Both the position numbers and the translations under genes were made by a program. From assembly GCF_018613325.1 (NCBI RefSeq), contig NZ_JAGGQJ010000004.1, positions 1 to 64,000 of the forward strand: DNA of 64,000 bases, written 5' to 3'. This document shows, piece by piece, positions 1-7,944 of the stretch (position 1 is its first letter; each line of letters starts with the position of its first letter). The notes beneath the pieces were generated by a model, which was not told the origin of the DNA, made no database searches, and was given only the letters and a program-made list of their open reading frames with translations. Origin of the DNA: Bacillus sp. ISL-34 (GTDB lineage Bacteria > Bacillota > Bacilli > Bacillales > DSM-1321).

Positions 1-27
1 AAATTGTAAAAGCCATAAAAGACTGTA

Positions 28-54
28 GACGCTTGGGGTTCCCAAGCGTCTTTT
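28..54 (+). terminator. Intrinsic terminator of an upstream gene
   Basis: A perfect 10-bp stem (28-37 with 41-50) with a 3-nt loop is followed by a T-run on the + strand. It probably ends a rightward gene lying before the window and may also act on ohrR from the other side. Confidence 0.75.
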
Positions 55-59
55 CTTTG

Positions 60-500
60 CTAAAATTGCTGTAATGTTTTCAATAGTTGGATCAGCGAAG
101 CTTTTAAATCCTCAACCACCTTCTTATCATCACCCGACATTGCCGAAATGCGATCGGGAATGAAACAGGCCTCTTCCTGTAAACCAAGTCCCTTTTCCGT
201 CAACTTAATCATGACAGACCGTTCATCTTCAGTCGAACGTTCACGGACAATCAAGCCATTCTGCTCCATTCGTTTCAACATGGGGGTAAGCGTTCCTGAG
301 TCGAGGGCAAGAAGCTCCCCTAGTTTTTTCACTGTAAGTGTATCCTGCTCCCATAATAGAAGAAGAACGAGATATTGAGGATATGTCACTTCGAGTTTAT
401 CCAGCAGTGGTTTATATTTCTTCGTCATTTCCCTTGAACTTGCATAAAGCAGGAAACATAATTGGTCTTCCAGTACTTTTTCTATTTTTCTTTGCATCAT
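60..500 (-). CDS. ohrR: MarR-family organic peroxide sensor OhrR
   Basis: This 146-residue protein is a winged-helix MarR-family repressor that loses DNA affinity when an N-terminal cysteine is oxidised by organic hydroperoxides. The motif QLCFLLYASSREM puts Cys15 at the position of the sensing cysteine of B. subtilis OhrR, and the recognition region LDSGTLTPMLKRME lies at residues 67-79. A second cysteine, Cys112, is present. Two-cysteine OhrR proteins exist, but whether Cys112 can pair with Cys15 here is not visible. The tandem ATG start follows a weak GGTGAT. No ohr peroxidase gene lies on the visible side, so the partner may be before the window. Confidence 0.9.
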   Translation of the reverse strand: MMQRKIEKVLEDQLCFLLYASSREMTKKYKPLLDKLEVTYPQYLVLLLLWEQDTLTVKKLGELLALDSGTLTPMLKRMEQNGLIVRERSTEDERSVMIKLTEKGLGLQEEACFIPDRISAMSGDDKKVVEDLKASLIQLLKTLQQF

Positions 501-614
501 ATCACCAGCTAATAGTAGTCCATCCGATATGAAAGCATACCGAACTTATCTTTAATATAATCGTTATACTTTATAAAATAAAGGAATATCAGTGAAGGAA
601 TGGTCTTCCTGAAC

Positions 615-656
615 AGAAAAAGGGAGCCAGCCCTCTTAAAACTTAAACTGCTCCCT
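615..656 (-). terminator. Intrinsic terminator of yqkK
   Basis: A 7-bp stem (621-627 with 650-656) is followed on the - strand by a run of five T. It lies just past the yqkK stop codon. Confidence 0.75.
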
Positions 657-661
657 GTTCT

Positions 662-922
662 TCATTTATAGTTCTTCCAGTTCAGATTGCTTTCACCCAA
701 TAGTTCCTCGAATGATTTATTCTTCTCCCGACGCTTTCTTTCTTCGCGTTTCTTTTCTTCTTCCGCTGCCTTTTTTTCTTTTTCAGCCTCATTAAGTTCC
801 TTTTGCTTTTGACGAAGCTGGGACATGATATCTTGATTGATCATATCACCGAGTTTCAATGAAGATGAATCTTTATCTTGGTTTTTGCTTTGATTTTGAT
901 TTCGGGGCTGTTTCTTTTTCAT
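662..922 (-). CDS. yqkK: YqkK-like DUF3886 small charged protein
   Basis: An 86-residue, very hydrophilic protein. The N-terminal third is rich in Lys, Gln and Asn, the middle (about residues 35-68) is a Lys/Glu/Arg-rich segment expected to be helical or coiled coil, and the C-terminus ends in KSFEELLGESNLNWKNYK, the conserved tail of the DUF3886 family (B. subtilis YqkK). No function is established for the family. The start has a strong AGGAGG 8 nt upstream. It is monocistronic with its own terminator and diverges from yqkD. Confidence 0.75.
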   Translation of the reverse strand: MKKKQPRNQNQSKNQDKDSSSLKLGDMINQDIMSQLRQKQKELNEAEKEKKAAEEEKKREERKRREKNKSFEELLGESNLNWKNYK

Positions 923-1052
923 CCTTAAAACCTCCTGGCCATTTATGAAATCATTATATCACGACTGCCGTTTTCCTCGTCATGGTTTTCAAACAGTGTT
1001 TTCCCATTTCCCTCATGGTAAAATAAAGAAAATCAACCTAGGAGGACCTTTC

Positions 1053-1952
1053 ATGAAGAAATGGTGGTTTACACTGGCCGGAATCCTATCGTATATCATC
1101 GGCGTCGGCATTTATTTTTCCAATCGGATCATGTACATGAAAAAGAAGGAAGATGATTTTATCCAGAATCGTGAAATCATGGCTAAACGCCTGATCCGGG
1201 AGGATTTTGATAGTCTTCCTAAAACGGAAATTTGGGTATCGTCACCATCCGGTTATTCCTTGAAATGCTTGTTTATCGAACCGCATGACACCAATAAGTG
1301 GGTGGTCATTTCTCATGGTGTGACGGAGAACAAAGTCAATTCTATTAAGTACATGAATATTTTTCTTAAGCGGGGCTTCAATGCCATCATTTATGACCAC
1401 CGCCGGCATGGGGATTCCGGGGGCAAGACGAGCAGTTACGGACATTATGAAAAATTCGACCTGAAGGCCGTAATCGATGAATTGAAAAGACGTAAAGGTC
1501 CCGATCTTCATATTGGCATTCATGGAGAATCCATGGGGGCCGTAACCCTGCTTTTATATGCCGGAATGCTTGAAGATGGTGCTGATTTTTACATTGCCGA
1601 CTGTCCATTTTCAAATTTCGAGGATCAAATCAAACACCAGCTCAAGCATGAAGTCCCATTTCCTTCCTGGACCGTGTTTCCGCTTGGGCGTACGTTCATC
1701 AAACTCCGTGACGGATATTGGACCAATGAAGTGTCCCCAATCGATTATATGAAAAATATCCGAAACCCGGTGCTCTTCATCCATAGTGAAAATGACAGTT
1801 TCATTCCCGCTTCCATGACAGCGGAATTATATGCAGCAAAAGAGGGCCCAAAGCAGCTTTACATCGCTAAAAAAGGGGCCCACGCTCAATCTTATAATGA
1901 AAATCCAAAAGAATATGAAGATCAAATCGATCAGTTTCTAAAACTTGTCTGA
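1053..1952 (+). CDS. yqkD: YqkD-like membrane-anchored alpha/beta hydrolase
   Basis: A 299-residue alpha/beta hydrolase resembling B. subtilis YqkD. Residues 1-25 form one hydrophobic N-terminal segment, probably a membrane anchor. The nucleophile elbow GIHGESMG gives Ser160. Asp248 (SENDSF) and His277 (GAHAQS) complete a plausible triad. The motif YDHRRHGDSGG at 114-124 is typical of the oxyanion side. The substrate is unknown; esterase or acylglycerol lipase activity is inferred only from the fold. I placed the start at 1053, not the earlier in-frame ATG at 945, because GGAGG sits 7 nt before it and the family starts there. Confidence 0.85.
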   Translation: MKKWWFTLAGILSYIIGVGIYFSNRIMYMKKKEDDFIQNREIMAKRLIREDFDSLPKTEIWVSSPSGYSLKCLFIEPHDTNKWVVISHGVTENKVNSIKYMNIFLKRGFNAIIYDHRRHGDSGGKTSSYGHYEKFDLKAVIDELKRRKGPDLHIGIHGESMGAVTLLLYAGMLEDGADFYIADCPFSNFEDQIKHQLKHEVPFPSWTVFPLGRTFIKLRDGYWTNEVSPIDYMKNIRNPVLFIHSENDSFIPASMTAELYAAKEGPKQLYIAKKGAHAQSYNENPKEYEDQIDQFLKLV

Positions 1953-1959
1953 GAAGAAA

Positions 1960-1990
1960 AAAGAGGGTATCCAAGATCCCCTCTTTGCTT
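1960..1990. terminator. Bidirectional terminator between yqkD and yqkB
   Basis: An 8-bp stem (1960-1967 with 1979-1986) followed by T-rich sequence separates two convergent genes. Confidence 0.7.
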
Positions 1991-1994
1991 TTAG

Positions 1995-2318
1995 TCAGAT
2001 TTTATTAAAATAGCTCATCCTCGGATTTAAGATTTGATTCGGACTTTTTAATTGAAAGCTGTTCGCTTCCGGAACAAAGTCTATTTTCATGACTTCATCA
2101 AGAAAAATCATTTTTGATTTCTCCACATAGAGAGGAATCCCGTTTGTTTCCACTTTTTCGGTACCTTCTTCAGGTTCGTTGACCCACCATAGCGCGGTCA
2201 CACCGCTTACCACGCAGCCACAGCCATCAGTATCATATTTCAACTGTAAATATCCTTCTTGTCCCTGTACCTTACCGGCCATTTTCTCGGCCGCTGTTTC
2301 CGTCCATTCAATATACAT
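1995..2318 (-). CDS. yqkB: HesB/IscA-like protein YqkB
   Basis: A 107-residue protein of the Fe-S biosynthesis (HesB/IscA-like) superfamily, the same length as B. subtilis YqkB. The segment YDTDGCGCVVSG carries two cysteines near the family's Fe-S/metal site, but the C-terminal Cys-x-Cys of true A-type carriers is absent, so a role as a cluster carrier is uncertain. I chose the ATG at 2318 because GGGAGG lies 10 nt upstream and homologues begin MYIEWT. The open frame continues upstream to 2534, but that extension crosses the terminator of the preceding gene. Confidence 0.8.
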   Translation of the reverse strand: MYIEWTETAAEKMAGKVQGQEGYLQLKYDTDGCGCVVSGVTALWWVNEPEEGTEKVETNGIPLYVEKSKMIFLDEVMKIDFVPEANSFQLKSPNQILNPRMSYFNKI

Positions 2319-2490
2319 GATTGCACGCCTCCCGATGTCTTTCCTTTCCCCATTATAAACGATAAAAACGCTTCTGTTAAAGAAACTGCTTCCTTTTGCA
2401 AGATCAGCCCACATGAAAATCACTTCTTCATTGACCCTAACAAATGCCGATTCTCTTACGCCCCGCCCTTTCATCACGATGCCGTTTTTT

Positions 2491-2521
2491 AAAATGAAAG
2501 GCTGTCCCTTGGGAACAGCCC
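2491..2521 (-). terminator. Terminator of the yolD-like/uvrX operon
   Basis: A GC-rich hairpin (2500-2508 with 2511-2520, one bulged base) is followed on the - strand by T-rich sequence directly after the yolD-like stop codon. Confidence 0.7.
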
Positions 2522-2530
2522 TTCCGCCCA

Positions 2531-2863
2531 TCATTCCATTATCCTTACATCCGCTATATCGGAAAGCCTGATATAGTGAGCCTGCTGAAACCGATCGACG
2601 ATATGAAGCTTTTGGGTGAGCTCATTATAATAATGGATCCTGCCGATTAACAGCTGATACCGGTTTCCTTCATAATGAGCAATCGTGACATCCTTACTTT
2701 CCTCCATCGCTTCCCCCATTACCGCATTCATTTCTTCCAGTTGCTGCTCATCCAGGATACGCTTCGTTTCATAGCCATCCTCCACCACCCAATCCCGAAG
2801 CATCTTCACATGCTCCGGCAACATCATCGATGTCCATTTGATGCGGCCGCGATCACGAATCAT
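2531..2863 (-). CDS. YolD-like protein (YqjX)
   Basis: A 110-residue YolD-like family protein (B. subtilis YqjX/YolD). In Bacillus these small proteins are encoded next to UvrX-type Y-family polymerases and are thought to act as accessory factors, by analogy with UmuD-UmuC. Features are DRGRIKWTSMMLPEH near the N-terminus and a C-terminal beta-rich part ending RLSDIADVRIME. The start at 2863 has the strong site GGGAGGGAAAGG. It lies 26 nt downstream of uvrX with no terminator between, so the two are probably one SOS-controlled transcript. Confidence 0.85.
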   Translation of the reverse strand: MIRDRGRIKWTSMMLPEHVKMLRDWVVEDGYETKRILDEQQLEEMNAVMGEAMEESKDVTIAHYEGNRYQLLIGRIHYYNELTQKLHIVDRFQQAHYIRLSDIADVRIME

Positions 2864-2889
2864 TCCTTTCCCTCCCTTCAAAGTCAACC

Positions 2890-4149
2890 TTACGCCTTAT
2901 GCCCGCCAAGCAGCTTGCTTCGGTAAACGGCTGTACCTGCTTCTGTATACGAAACGGCACGCAATAACGATTTGGCTCCATATTTATGGCGGATTCGATC
3001 AACCGTGTAACTCAATTCCCGCTTCTTCCAGCGCGAAGCATCGAATAAAGTCAACTGCATTTCGTTATCATCCACAATATTCGAGAGCCTGACCTCTATG
3101 CTCCGAACCGTTTTTTGCTTATAGTTCTCATGAAAAAGCTCCAGGCAAACTTTATATAACTCCATGGTAATGTTGGTCGGTTCACTAATCGAACGCGAAC
3201 GATGGAAACCTCCGCCAAACTCATCCTTGCTGTAACCAATGCTTAGGCTCACCGTCCTTCCTGCCTTGCGATGGGTGCGTGCCCTTCTTCCAACTTCTTC
3301 GCAAATTTCCAGCATGACCTGCTTTACCTCATGCTCCTCCTTATAATCCCGCAGCAGGATTTGACTTTTGCCGAAGCTCACCTGTCCTTCGATGATCGCT
3401 GCCCCCATGTCGGATAAATCTATTCCCCACGCATGGTGGTAAAGCTGATTACCCATAATTCCAAACTTCGCTTCAAGTAATTCAAGGTCATAATTGGCAA
3501 GCTGTCCAACCGTAAATATTCCCATTCCATGAAGGGTTTTTTCTACGCGCCTGCCGATCCCCCACATTTCACGAAGCGGGGAAATCGGCCAAAGTTTGCT
3601 TGGCACATCCTCATACTTCCATTCTGCAATCCCTTTATGTTTGGCTTCCAAATCAAGGCAAAGTTTTGCCATAAGCATGTTCGGTCCAATTCCAATGGCA
3701 CAGGGGAGCTGTAATTCCCGTTCGATTTCATCCTTTATCTTTTCAGCTATCATCCGGGCATCTCCCCATAAAGAAGCGGCACCATCGACTTTCACAAAAC
3801 TTTCGTCCACACTATATACGTGAATCGCTTCTTTGGGTACATAACGGTTGAACAAGCGGGTGATTTCCGTCGAAACCCTTAAATAGGTCGCCATTTTAGG
3901 TTCAACGACGACAATCCTCGGATCATTCGGGATCTCAAACATCCGCGAACCTGTCTTGATGCCAAATTCCTTCTTCATCTTTGGAGAAGCAGCAAGCACA
4001 ATGCTCCCTGTCCTCTTCAAATCACCAACCACCGCCAGATAACAATCAAGCGGATCCAGACCAAGCATCACCGCTGAACAGCTTGCATAAAAACTTTTCA
4101 TATCGATACACATAATCGATTGTTTCGGCATCGTCCCATAATCCATCAT
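2890..4149 (-). CDS. uvrX: Y-family DNA polymerase UvrX/YqjW (PolY2 type)
   Basis: A 419-residue translesion DNA polymerase. Palm-domain acidic residues are visible as DMKSFYAS (Asp16) and YSVDESF (Asp115, Glu116). A helix-hairpin-helix-like stretch WGIGRRVEKTLHGMGI follows, then the little-finger region. Near the C-terminus MQLTLF (about residues 364-369) fits the pentapeptide that binds the beta sliding clamp. In B. subtilis the homologue YqjW contributes to UV-induced mutagenesis. Two LexA-box-like sites lie just upstream, so induction by DNA damage is likely. A second Y-family polymerase (dinB) lies 15 kb away. Confidence 0.92.
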   Translation of the reverse strand: MMDYGTMPKQSIMCIDMKSFYASCSAVMLGLDPLDCYLAVVGDLKRTGSIVLAASPKMKKEFGIKTGSRMFEIPNDPRIVVVEPKMATYLRVSTEITRLFNRYVPKEAIHVYSVDESFVKVDGAASLWGDARMIAEKIKDEIERELQLPCAIGIGPNMLMAKLCLDLEAKHKGIAEWKYEDVPSKLWPISPLREMWGIGRRVEKTLHGMGIFTVGQLANYDLELLEAKFGIMGNQLYHHAWGIDLSDMGAAIIEGQVSFGKSQILLRDYKEEHEVKQVMLEICEEVGRRARTHRKAGRTVSLSIGYSKDEFGGGFHRSRSISEPTNITMELYKVCLELFHENYKQKTVRSIEVRLSNIVDDNEMQLTLFDASRWKKRELSYTVDRIRHKYGAKSLLRAVSYTEAGTAVYRSKLLGGHKA

Positions 4150-4164
4150 TTCTTCACCCTAACA

Positions 4165-4178
4165 AGAATATACGTTCG
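4165..4178. promoter_or_regulatory. LexA/SOS box, proximal to uvrX
   Basis: Read on the - strand, CGAACGTATATTCT matches the Bacillus SOS consensus CGAACRNRYGTTYC at 12 of 14 positions. It is 16 bp upstream of the uvrX start codon, where bound LexA would block transcription. Confidence 0.7.
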
Positions 4179-4183
4179 CTTTT

Positions 4184-4189
4184 ATTATA
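4184..4189 (-). promoter_or_regulatory. -10 element of the uvrX promoter
   Basis: TATAAT on the - strand lies between the two LexA boxes. The matching -35 region overlaps the distal box and has no good TTGACA, as is usual for damage-inducible promoters. Confidence 0.5.
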
Positions 4190-4203
4190 TTCATAACTTT
4201 AAC

Positions 4204-4217
4204 CGAATATACGTTCT
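4204..4217. promoter_or_regulatory. LexA/SOS box, distal to uvrX
   Basis: CGAATATACGTTCT on the + strand matches the SOS consensus at 12 of 14 positions. It sits 39 bp from the proximal box and overlaps the expected -35 region. Confidence 0.7.
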
Positions 4218-4345
4218 TATTCAATGGAAGTTTTCATACAAATTTCTACTTTTTATTGTAATTTCCTCGAAAAATATAATGGATACTAAAAATGGTTAAA
4301 ATACCAATTTTAAACTGCATATCCAAATAGTTTTTTTAAAAAGAA

Positions 4346-4456
4346 TCAATTGGTAGCTTGAATATTTTTTAATAGTTCCTTATGCTTAGTTTTTTTATAT
4401 TTTTTCACCCTTTTCAACAGGCTTTCGTCTATTTTAAATTCAGTCTTACTGCTCAT
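4346..4456 (-). CDS. Possible 36-residue basic small ORF
   Basis: An open frame of 36 codons encodes a lysine-rich, helix-prone peptide beginning MSSKTEFKIDESLLKR. There is no recognisable ribosome binding site and no clear promoter, so coding status is doubtful. It occupies part of the otherwise empty 4218-4517 interval between uvrX and the NlpC/P60 gene, where I see nothing else except AT-rich sequence. Confidence 0.2.
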   Translation of the reverse strand: MSSKTEFKIDESLLKRVKKYKKTKHKELLKNIQATN

Positions 4457-4517
4457 TTTTTGTAATAAAACTGTAACCAAAATTATGTCTAATTGTCATA
4501 ATGGTATTGTAGGATAA

Positions 4518-4531
4518 TATTGTTAACAATA
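4518..4531. promoter_or_regulatory. 14-bp perfect palindrome at the NlpC/P60 gene promoter
   Basis: TATTGTTAACAATA is perfectly palindromic and lies 33 bp before the start codon, overlapping a probable -10 (TTGTCA, 16 nt, TAATAT). It has the form of a repressor operator; the regulator is unknown. Confidence 0.4.
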
Positions 4532-4563
4532 CTAGAGAGATAGATAGAGAGGAAATGAAAATT

Positions 4564-5223
4564 ATGAAGAAATGGATCGCTTCAGCTGCTGTTGCTTCTG
4601 CCATGATGCTAACCCCACTGCAAGCCTTTGCAAATATTGGAGACCAAACCCTCAGACCCGGAATGACACATAGTGATGTCAAACAACTACAACAACTTTT
4701 AAAAACCAAAGGTTATTTCACATATTCAGGTTCACTGACAACATATTACGGCACCTATTCTGTATCTGCAGTAAAAAAATTCCAAAAATCCAAAGGGTTA
4801 ACTGCTGACGGAATTGCCGGCCGGAACACATTTAATGCACTTGGTGTTTATAAGGTCAATAATACAAGCTTGATCAGCTATGCAAAAACCTTAATAGGCA
4901 AACCCTACAAATGGGGCGGGACAACACCGACTGGATTCGACTGCTCAGGTTTCGTCTATTACGTATTCCAGAAATCACAAGGAATCACCTTACCGCGTAC
5001 AACATCATTGCTTTATTCCAATACAGGTTTAAAAGTTTCTTCACCAGCTAAGGGTGATCTTGTATTCTTTGATACTTCTTCTGGAAGAACAGGGGTATCC
5101 CATGTTGGGATTTATATCGGAAATGGTCAATTCATTAGTGCTACTTCTTCTAAAGGAATAACCATCACGGATATGGATAATTCTTATTGGAAACCAAAAT
5201 ATTTAGGTGCGAAAACTTTATAA
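4564..5223 (+). CDS. Secreted peptidoglycan-binding NlpC/P60 endopeptidase
   Basis: A 219-residue exported cell-wall hydrolase. A Sec signal peptide (residues 1-24, cleavage near AFA-N) is followed by a PG_binding_1 domain (about 30-93) and a C-terminal NlpC/P60 domain (about 103-219) with Cys127 in GFDCSGF and His180 in VSHVGIY. NlpC/P60 enzymes cleave D-gamma-Glu-diamino acid bonds in stem peptides. The third polar catalytic residue, His or Asn in most relatives, appears to be Ser192 (QFISAT). I took the second ATG (4564) because the first leaves only 2 nt after GAGAGG. The gene is monocistronic with its own terminator. Confidence 0.85.
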   Translation: MKKWIASAAVASAMMLTPLQAFANIGDQTLRPGMTHSDVKQLQQLLKTKGYFTYSGSLTTYYGTYSVSAVKKFQKSKGLTADGIAGRNTFNALGVYKVNNTSLISYAKTLIGKPYKWGGTTPTGFDCSGFVYYVFQKSQGITLPRTTSLLYSNTGLKVSSPAKGDLVFFDTSSGRTGVSHVGIYIGNGQFISATSSKGITITDMDNSYWKPKYLGAKTL

Positions 5224-5235
5224 AATCCCATAAAA

Positions 5236-5280
5236 CAACCGGACAGAATTCAAGTGATTCAGTCCGGTTTTATTATTTTA
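5236..5280. terminator. Bidirectional terminator
   Basis: A stem of about 9 bp (5236-5244 with 5262-5270) with a T-rich flank on each strand separates the NlpC/P60 gene from the convergent lipoprotein gene. Confidence 0.75.
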
Positions 5281-5800
5281 TATATAATATTTCATCCGTT
5301 AAATCCTCTACTGTCACCATGAATGAAGAGTCCAAGTTGGAACGGTTCATCATTTCGATATTATAAACATGCTCCGAGGGTAAATGGACGACTTCGAGAA
5401 CCATGAATCGCTGACTTTCCGCTTTGCTGACATGATCAAGGGCAGCAGTGACCGCCCTTTGTTCGGCTAAGCTTTTTTCATCCGTCAGAACAAGAATCAG
5501 TTCCGCTTCCGCTTTCCCAGGAAATGATTCCTTCACCACGCCCCGGTACCATGGCTTCACTTTCATCCCGATTTCCAGGTCGGAATAATCGAGGTCATTA
5601 CCATGCTGGTCTTGAATATATGTATCATTGGTCACCTTATAGTACGTCCCTTTTATCAAAATCCTTTTATCGTCAAGATCCGTAATGAAACCTTCTTCCC
5701 CCTTATCAACGGCTTCATCCATGCTCCAATCAGGGGATTGACAGCTACCCAGAATAAAGGCAACGAATATGGATATATAAAGGTTTACAATCCTCTTCAT
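5273..5800 (-). CDS. DUF3221-type lipoprotein
   Basis: A 175-residue predicted lipoprotein. The N-terminus has a short hydrophobic stretch and a lipobox FILGSC with Cys20 as the lipidated residue. The mature part contains GEEGFITDLDDKRILIKG and YSDLEIGMKVKPWYRG, the pattern of the DUF3221 family of small extracytoplasmic beta-rich domains. The function is unknown. The start at 5800 follows a strong GGAGGG; the upstream in-frame extension is not needed. It appears monocistronic. Confidence 0.75.
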   Translation of the reverse strand: MKRIVNLYISIFVAFILGSCQSPDWSMDEAVDKGEEGFITDLDDKRILIKGTYYKVTNDTYIQDQHGNDLDYSDLEIGMKVKPWYRGVVKESFPGKAEAELILVLTDEKSLAEQRAVTAALDHVSKAESQRFMVLEVVHLPSEHVYNIEMMNRSNLDSSFMVTVEDLTDEILYIK

Positions 5801-5872
5801 ACAAATCCCTCCTACTAGAAATAGACGGATTCCCCTTGAAATAGTTACCAATTCATATGAAAACTTCGGTCA

Positions 5873-5908
5873 TTTTAAAAAAGGGGAATGTCATCGACAT
5901 TCCCCTTT
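5873..5908 (-). terminator. Terminator of yqjPQ
   Basis: A stem of about 12 bp (5881-5892 with 5896-5907) is followed on the - strand by TTTTTTAAAA. It lies about 50 nt beyond the yqjQ stop. Confidence 0.8.
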
Positions 5909-5956
5909 GCTTATTATTAGACCATCTTTCGCCTTGTCTGGCATAGAAAGTCTAGC

Positions 5957-6748
5957 TTACTTTTTAAAAAATGCTTTTTTCCCTAATGTTTCGGTGATCT
6001 TTGGAAACATGTTATACCATTTCCCAGCAAAATTCATCCAGCCAGGGAGATTGATTTCCCTCTTATTGGTCAGCATCGCCGCTACGATTTTAGCAGCGAC
6101 ATCTCCAGGCTTAAGCATGAATTTTTCAACATTCTTTAAATATGTACCTGATTCATCCGCAATGTTAAAGAAATTCGTTTCTATGGGGCCAGGATTGACG
6201 GTGGTCACAAAAACATGATCTTCCATCAGCTCGAGCCGAAGTGCGTTTGAATAGCCAAGAACTGCGAACTTGGTCGAAGAGTACAATGTTGATTTAGGAG
6301 TGGCGATTTTACCGGCCTGTGAAGCGATATTGATGATATGCCCAGATTTCCTCTGCTTCATATACGGAAGAACCAGCTTTGTGCAGGCCATTAATCCAAT
6401 GACGTTGACAGCAAACATTGCTTTCGTTTCATTTAATTCCGTATCCTGCGCTTCTTTAAACGTACCGAAACCAGCATTGTTGACCAACACATCCACTTCA
6501 CCTATTTGCGCATGGATGTCATTAAATACATTTGTCACCTGATCAGTGTCTGCCACGTCAAGCTTATAGGCATATGCATCAATCCCATATTGGGTGATCA
6601 GTTCATTCCTTAGCTGTAGTAATTTATCCATGCTTCTGGCCAAGAGGACGAGACGGCCTCCCTGCTTTGCACTTTGAATGGCAACTTCCTTGCCAATTCC
6701 TCCGGAAGCACCGGTAATAACAATGACTTTGCCTTGCAACTTATTCAA
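5957..6748 (-). CDS. yqjQ: Short-chain dehydrogenase/reductase YqjQ
   Basis: A 263-residue classical SDR oxidoreductase like B. subtilis YqjQ. It shows the NAD(P)-binding TGASGGIG (12-19), NNAG (90-93), catalytic Ser143 and the YSSTK pair Tyr156/Lys160. The substrate is unknown. A hydrophobic C-terminal region with tryptophans (WMNFAGKWYNMF) resembles membrane-associated DltE-like SDRs. The start is read as TTG at 6748 because AAGGAGG lies 9 nt upstream; an in-frame ATG at 6772 would put that ribosome binding site inside the gene. It follows yqjP by 23 nt, so they form one operon. Confidence 0.88.
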   Translation of the reverse strand: MNKLQGKVIVITGASGGIGKEVAIQSAKQGGRLVLLARSMDKLLQLRNELITQYGIDAYAYKLDVADTDQVTNVFNDIHAQIGEVDVLVNNAGFGTFKEAQDTELNETKAMFAVNVIGLMACTKLVLPYMKQRKSGHIINIASQAGKIATPKSTLYSSTKFAVLGYSNALRLELMEDHVFVTTVNPGPIETNFFNIADESGTYLKNVEKFMLKPGDVAAKIVAAMLTNKREINLPGWMNFAGKWYNMFPKITETLGKKAFFKK

Positions 6749-6771
6749 AAAAGTGAGCCTCCTTGCGAACA

Positions 6772-7740
6772 TTAAGCGATTGAATATAGAATGACCCCTG
6801 ATTGGATTTCCGTTTCGACTTCACCCAAGTCTTCTAAATAGTCCAGCTGACCGACCGTTTCCGAAAGTGTCAGGCCCACTTCCTGAAGGTATACTTTCGG
6901 AAACAGCTGCTGACACACTTCAAAGGCCGATAAAGGCTTATCTTGAAGCATGCTTTTCACCTGCATGGCACGGTTATGCTGCCGCTCGAATCTATATTGA
7001 ATCAAGTCGGCAACTGCATCTCCTTCCACCTCAGATCCATGTCCGGAGTAAACGGTGGATATGGAAAAATCCAATAATTTCTGAAGTGATGCATTATATT
7101 GCAGTAACGGACGAGGCCTCATGCCTCCGGGAAGTATAGGTGGTTCCATTAATGGATTAGGTGAAATCTTGGCAAGCAAATGATCGCCAGCGATCATGAC
7201 CCCGTCACTTTCCCGATAAAAGGATAGATGGCTTTGCGCATGCCCTGGAGTCTCAATCACTTTCCAGCCTGGAAGACCAGGGAGTTCATCTCCCTCAGCC
7301 AAATATCCATGCAGCTTCCGTTCACTAAGGAAACTGATTTCGTCGCGGTTATGGATCAGTTTATTTTTCAGCTCTTCTGCCACTCCGAACTTTGTGGCAT
7401 AATCAAGGAAAAAACGATTATGGGTTTCAAGGAATTCATCACTGATAGTCAGCCAGCGCTGATTGTTTTGGTGTCCATAAACCGGGATCTCTTTTTCAAA
7501 GAAATCGAGTCCACCAGCATGATCAGGATGATGATGGGTTAAAATGATTTGTTCTATATCAGTCAATTTCAGACCCAAATCCCCAAGCGCATTAGTCAAG
7601 GCTTCCTTTGATCGTTTTGTTTTCACTCCAGTATCGATTAGCGTTAAAGCATCCCCTTTAACTACATAAACATTCACATCACCCACTGCAAACGGCGTGG
7701 GCAAAGCAATTTTTGCAATATCTCCATTCCAATTCGCCAT
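6772..7740 (-). CDS. yqjP: Metallo-beta-lactamase-fold hydrolase YqjP
   Basis: A 322-residue MBL-fold hydrolase. The metal-binding motif THHHPDHAGG supplies His69, His71, Asp73 and His74; GHAQSHLSFY and YSGHG supply further conserved histidines. A C-terminal helical part of about 70 residues is of the LACTB2/winged-helix type. The reaction is unknown; the family includes RNA and thioester hydrolases. The start is ATG 7740 with GGTGG 9 nt upstream, not the in-frame GTG at 7752. It is co-transcribed with the SDR gene yqjQ, as in B. subtilis. Confidence 0.85.
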   Translation of the reverse strand: MANWNGDIAKIALPTPFAVGDVNVYVVKGDALTLIDTGVKTKRSKEALTNALGDLGLKLTDIEQIILTHHHPDHAGGLDFFEKEIPVYGHQNNQRWLTISDEFLETHNRFFLDYATKFGVAEELKNKLIHNRDEISFLSERKLHGYLAEGDELPGLPGWKVIETPGHAQSHLSFYRESDGVMIAGDHLLAKISPNPLMEPPILPGGMRPRPLLQYNASLQKLLDFSISTVYSGHGSEVEGDAVADLIQYRFERQHNRAMQVKSMLQDKPLSAFEVCQQLFPKVYLQEVGLTLSETVGQLDYLEDLGEVETEIQSGVILYSIA

Positions 7741-7908
7741 AATCTTTTCCACCTTAGAAAATTATATTTATATAAATCTTTTTATACGCTAAACAGGATT
7801 CTAAGTATACTTATCATGTATAATTACCATTTTACATGTATTTTTAATTACTGTCATTATTTTCACATAATTCATGTCTATTTTTTATCGTCCATGCATA
7901 TATTATCA

Positions 7909-7938
7909 TTGACAGAGTGCTGATATATCCTTCATAAT
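7909..7938 (+). promoter_or_regulatory. σA promoter of the proI T-box leader
   Basis: A perfect -35 TTGACA (7909-7914) and -10 CATAAT (7933-7938) are separated by 18 nt. Transcription would begin near 7945, at the start of the structured leader. Confidence 0.8.
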
Positions 7939-7944
7939 CACAAG

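Noticed and set aside
2319..2534. N-terminal extension of YqkB
   Set aside because: It overlaps the preceding operon's terminator, and homologues begin at 2318 where a strong ribosome site lies.
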